This document shows, one piece after another, positions 61,317 to 64,000 of a stretch of DNA of 64,000 nt. Numbering within the stretch: the first letter of the stretch is position 1; each line of letters opens with the position of its first letter. Source of the DNA: Selenomonas sp. AB3002. GTDB lineage: Bacteria > Bacillota > Negativicutes > Selenomonadales > Selenomonadaceae. Location of the stretch: NCBI RefSeq assembly GCF_000702545.1, contig NZ_JNIO01000008.1, positions 1,178,001 through 1,242,000 of the forward strand, read 5' to 3'. The notes beneath the pieces are model-generated. The model was not told where the DNA came from and searched no databases. It saw only the letters and a list, made by a program, of their open reading frames with translations. The position numbers were made by a program, and so were the translations under genes.

Positions 61317-64000
61317 CTACCCGTCTGCAAGGATTTGCCCTGCTTTTTCCCAATCCAGCTTTTCTATTGCTGTCCGGATGCTCTGATAGCGTTTCTCCTC
61401 ATCTTCCGGCAAGCGATATTCCTCCAGTGATTCCAGCACAAACATCGCATTGTCATAGTCAAAAGAGGCGACAAATTCCTTCAAGGTATCGTATGCTTCT
61501 CTCAGCGCCGCCTCATCAATGGGCACTTTTTCCTCGTCTCGCTGCTTCGGCGGGCAAAGAGGCGCGAGTTTTTCTGCGAAACTACGGTAAATGGACAATA
61601 ACGCCGGCGTTTCCACCTTGATCTTCTCTATCTCGCCGGCATTGCCCGCATACTCAAGGCGTTTCGCCATTTCTGAAAGAAGCCTTGCGCCGATGATGCG
61701 CGCCGTGCTCTTGAGGGCATGGACCTTGGTCGTATAGTTTGGCCAGTCCTCACTCCGGAAATAGCCTTCGATATCCGCAATCCCGGACCAGGCCGCCTCG
61801 GCAAACACCTTCACTGTGTCCAGATAGGCAGCTTCCGAACCGCAATGCCCTATGCCCTCCTGCGTGTCGATTCCCTCCAGCTCCTGAAGCCAGGAGGGCA
61901 GAATATTTTCTTCAGCAGGTGCATCTTCCGTTCCCTCCTCCCGCACGCGCACTTTTTCCTGGGGCAGATATTGGATCAGCACGCTTTCCAATTTAGCGCT
62001 GTCTACGGGCTTGGTCAGATAGTCCTGGAACCCGGCAGCCAGGTATTCCTCCCTGGCACCCGAAATAGCGTTGGCCGTCAGGGAAATCACGGGAGTCCCG
62101 CTGTTCGGGTTATCCGGCATTGACTTCATATATTTCAGGGTTTCGATGCCATCCTTCCCCGGCATCATATGATCCAGGAAAATGAGGTCATACTTCTTTT
62201 CCCGGGACAGGGAGATTCCCTCGTCCCCATCGTTTGCCGTATCGATCTGAATCTGCGTCTGCTTCAGAAGCCCCTTGAACACTACCAGATTCAGCGGAGT
62301 ATCGTCCACCACCAGGACACAGGCATCGGGGGCTATAAACTTTTCCTGGTATTTTTTATGCTCTGAAAGATGCACCTGACGGGCTTTCTGGTAGTCTCCC
62401 AAAGGTTCCCAGCTGACAACTTTCTGCCGCAGGGAAAAGTAAAATTCGGAGCCGCTGCCATAGACACTGTCTACCTGCAGCTCTGTGCCCATCATGCGAA
62501 GCAGTTTTCCTGTGATGGCCATGCCCAGGCCAGTGCCTTCGATCTTGCGGTTGCGCTTTTCCTCGATGCGTTCAAACTCGGAAAAAAGCTTTTTGAGATC
62601 CTCATGCTTGATGCCTATGCCCGTATCCTTCACAGAGACATGAAGCAGCACCTCATCCGGCGCCTCCTCGCTCCGGTCAAAACCAACGGAAAATGTCACA
62701 CTTCCCTTTTCCGTATATTTCACCGCATTAGTCAGGATATTCGTAATAACCTGTTTGATGTGGATCTCATCCCCATAGAGCCTTCTAGGCAAATTGGGAT
62801 CAAAATTCAGGACAAGGGAGAGATTCTTGCTTTCCGCCCGCACCTGAATCATCGTCACAAGGTCGTTGAGGCTGCCCAAAAGGTCGTATTCCACAGGAAT
62901 GATCTCTATTTTACCTGCCTCGATTTTGGAAAAATCCAGAATATCATTGATGATTCCCAGCAATGTGTTGCCGGCGGCCTTCACATCTTCGGCATAGGCA
63001 AGGATGTTTCTGTCCTCGCATTCCCGCAGGATCATCTCATTCATGCCGAGCACCGCATTGATGGGTGTACGGATCTCGTGGGACATATTGGCAAGGAAAT
63101 TGCTCTTGGCGCGGGAAGCTTCCTCGGCCATGGCCTTTGCCTTTTTGAGTTCCTCACTCTCGTAGATATCATCCCGGATCTGGACCAGATACATGGCCCC
63201 CACCGCGACCAGCAACATCAACAGGCCGAAGACCCAAACCACCAAAAGCGTAAGGCTTCCGATTCCCTCGGAGGCTTTTTCCTTCGGCACGAACCCCGCA
63301 ATCAGATAGTTCGTTCCCGGGATTTCCGCCTCAAGCAGCAGCATATCTCCCCGGGTCGTATTGAAGGTGCGAGCCGCCGCCATGGAGGTTTCCATATCCC
63401 GATGCATGGAATGGAAGAACTCCCTGAGCTCTCCACTCTGCATGAAATCCATATCTTCCTCGTCAAGCTGTGCAAAGGGAATGATAATATCACCTTTACG
63501 CGTGACGACACACATCCTGCCGATATCATCATAGCAGCTGATAGAAAACCTCTCCCTGATGGTTTCGGGGGGATAGAGCCGATAGAGAACATATTTGATG
63601 TTCTTGCCATGGAACACCGGACAGGTGAACAGAATTCCCCGATCCTGCACAAAGGTGATTGCCCTTTCCCCTCGCACAGAGGTCTGTATGCCATCGTAGG
63701 TGTAAAGGGACAGACTGTCCCCAAAAATTGCCTGGCCGTCAATGGCCAGCAGCCCCTGCTTCAAGCCTGCCTCATTGAAGACCAAGGGCATGAGCCTCTC
63801 CATTTCTTCCGGATTAGCTTCAATCTTGGAAGCGATATAGTTGAGAATGTCCAGCTCCGCTCCCAGCTTTTCCGCAGCTTGTATTGCCAGTGTCTCTGCC
63901 TGCCGCTTCGTCTGATTCTCTGTATAATGAATCAAGAGCTCGCTCATCCGCTGCTGAAACAGCGCCCCCACAACCAGCAATATCGCAGCAAAAAAGAGGG
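61317..64000 (-). CDS. Hybrid sensor histidine kinase with receiver and Hpt domains (N-terminus outside window)
   Basis: The frame stays open to the right edge, where a membrane helix (FFAAILLVVGALF) is being read, so the true start is beyond 64000. An extracytoplasmic sensor domain of about 230 residues is followed by a second helix (LTLLVVWVFGLLMLLVAVGA), HisKA with FLANMSHEIRTPINAVLG, HATPase with NAVKYTEKGSVTF and GTGLGMAITGKLL, a receiver with LVVDDTPLNL and LIFLDHMMPGKDG, and a C-terminal Hpt domain with HALKSTARIIGA. This is a BarA-type phosphorelay protein. Its signal and target are unknown. Confidence 0.93.
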   Translation of the reverse strand, partial: LFFAAILLVVGALFQQRMSELLIHYTENQTKRQAETLAIQAAEKLGAELDILNYIASKIEANPEEMERLMPLVFNEAGLKQGLLAIDGQAIFGDSLSLYTYDGIQTSVRGERAITFVQDRGILFTCPVFHGKNIKYVLYRLYPPETIRERFSISCYDDIGRMCVVTRKGDIIIPFAQLDEEDMDFMQSGELREFFHSMHRDMETSMAAARTFNTTRGDMLLLEAEIPGTNYLIAGFVPKEKASEGIGSLTLLVVWVFGLLMLLVAVGAMYLVQIRDDIYESEELKKAKAMAEEASRAKSNFLANMSHEIRTPINAVLGMNEMILRECEDRNILAYAEDVKAAGNTLLGIINDILDFSKIEAGKIEIIPVEYDLLGSLNDLVTMIQVRAESKNLSLVLNFDPNLPRRLYGDEIHIKQVITNILTNAVKYTEKGSVTFSVGFDRSEEAPDEVLLHVSVKDTGIGIKHEDLKKLFSEFERIEEKRNRKIEGTGLGMAITGKLLRMMGTELQVDSVYGSGSEFYFSLRQKVVSWEPLGDYQKARQVHLSEHKKYQEKFIAPDACVLVVDDTPLNLVVFKGLLKQTQIQIDTANDGDEGISLSREKKYDLIFLDHMMPGKDGIETLKYMKSMPDNPNSGTPVISLTANAISGAREEYLAAGFQDYLTKPVDSAKLESVLIQYLPQEKVRVREEGTEDAPAEENILPSWLQELEGIDTQEGIGHCGSEAAYLDTVKVFAEAAWSGIADIEGYFRSEDWPNYTTKVHALKSTARIIGARLLSEMAKRLEYAGNAGEIEKIKVETPALLSIYRSFAEKLAPLCPPKQRDEEKVPIDEAALREAYDTLKEFVASFDYDNAMFVLESLEEYRLPEDEEKRYQSIRTAIEKLDWEKAGQILADG

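Overview
The window reads as chromosome from a diderm Firmicute of the Negativicutes, most likely a Selenomonas-like member of the Selenomonadales (inference). The housekeeping genes are Firmicute in style: AddAB instead of RecBCD, a Spo0H-type sigma factor, the tig-clpP-clpX-lon-engB cluster, and a FeoA/FeoB/FeoB-associated operon. There is also clear outer-membrane equipment: a beta-barrel protein ending in Phe and a PilMN/PilO pseudopilin cluster. Base composition is GC-rich. All protein genes except one small gene at 10519-10725 lie on the minus strand, as do three tRNAs, so transcription runs right to left.

Layout from the right edge: a hybrid sensor kinase (cut by the edge), a HAD phosphatase, a lipoprotein metallo-beta-lactamase hydrolase with a DUF3006 partner, a cell-wall amidase and a GerMN lipoprotein (57-64 kb); tig-clpP-clpX-lon-engB (51-57 kb); the siroheme decarboxylase pair ahbA/ahbB, an aminotransferase and udk (47.7-51 kb); tRNA-Asp, tRNA-Gly and tRNA-Cys; a pseudopilin/prepilin-peptidase/PilMN/PilO operon (42.5-47.3 kb); aroC-aroK-aroB; rplS, lepB, an exonuclease III and prfC; then a gene-poor stretch of about 650 bp holding a MITE-like element and a miniature transcription unit; an ftsZ-family gene, tcdA and holA; the pel operon (21-32.5 kb); two ABC transporter pairs; an epimerase; tadA; feoAB; ridA; sigH; a secreted CbiK-like chelatase; hsp20; cheR; a PaaK-like gene; addB-addA; and the start of an acyltransferase at the left edge.

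The most interesting region is 21-32.5 kb. The order pelD-pelE-pelA(deacetylase)-pelF-pelG matches the compact Pel exopolysaccharide operon known from Gram-positive bacteria. Here it is followed, by an overlapping start codon, by a 927-residue coiled-coil plus beta-barrel outer-membrane protein, and then by a lipoprotein glycoside hydrolase. I read this as a Pel system adapted to a two-membrane Firmicute, with an export porin unlike the TPR-type PelB of Proteobacteria and no PelC. PelD keeps an RxxD c-di-GMP inhibitory-site motif while its GGDEF signature is lost. The porin carries four Arg-rich repeats ahead of its signal peptide and an AT-rich helical insert inside the barrel.

Other points worth a second look are a self-contained promoter/operator/two-tiny-ORF/terminator unit beside the MITE, a probable operator covering the hsp20 -10 box, an ftsZ gene outside any division cluster with an altered tail, a PaaK homologue without its ATP-binding loop, and a major-pilin-like protein lacking Glu5. 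All functions come from reading motifs by eye; no database search was run.
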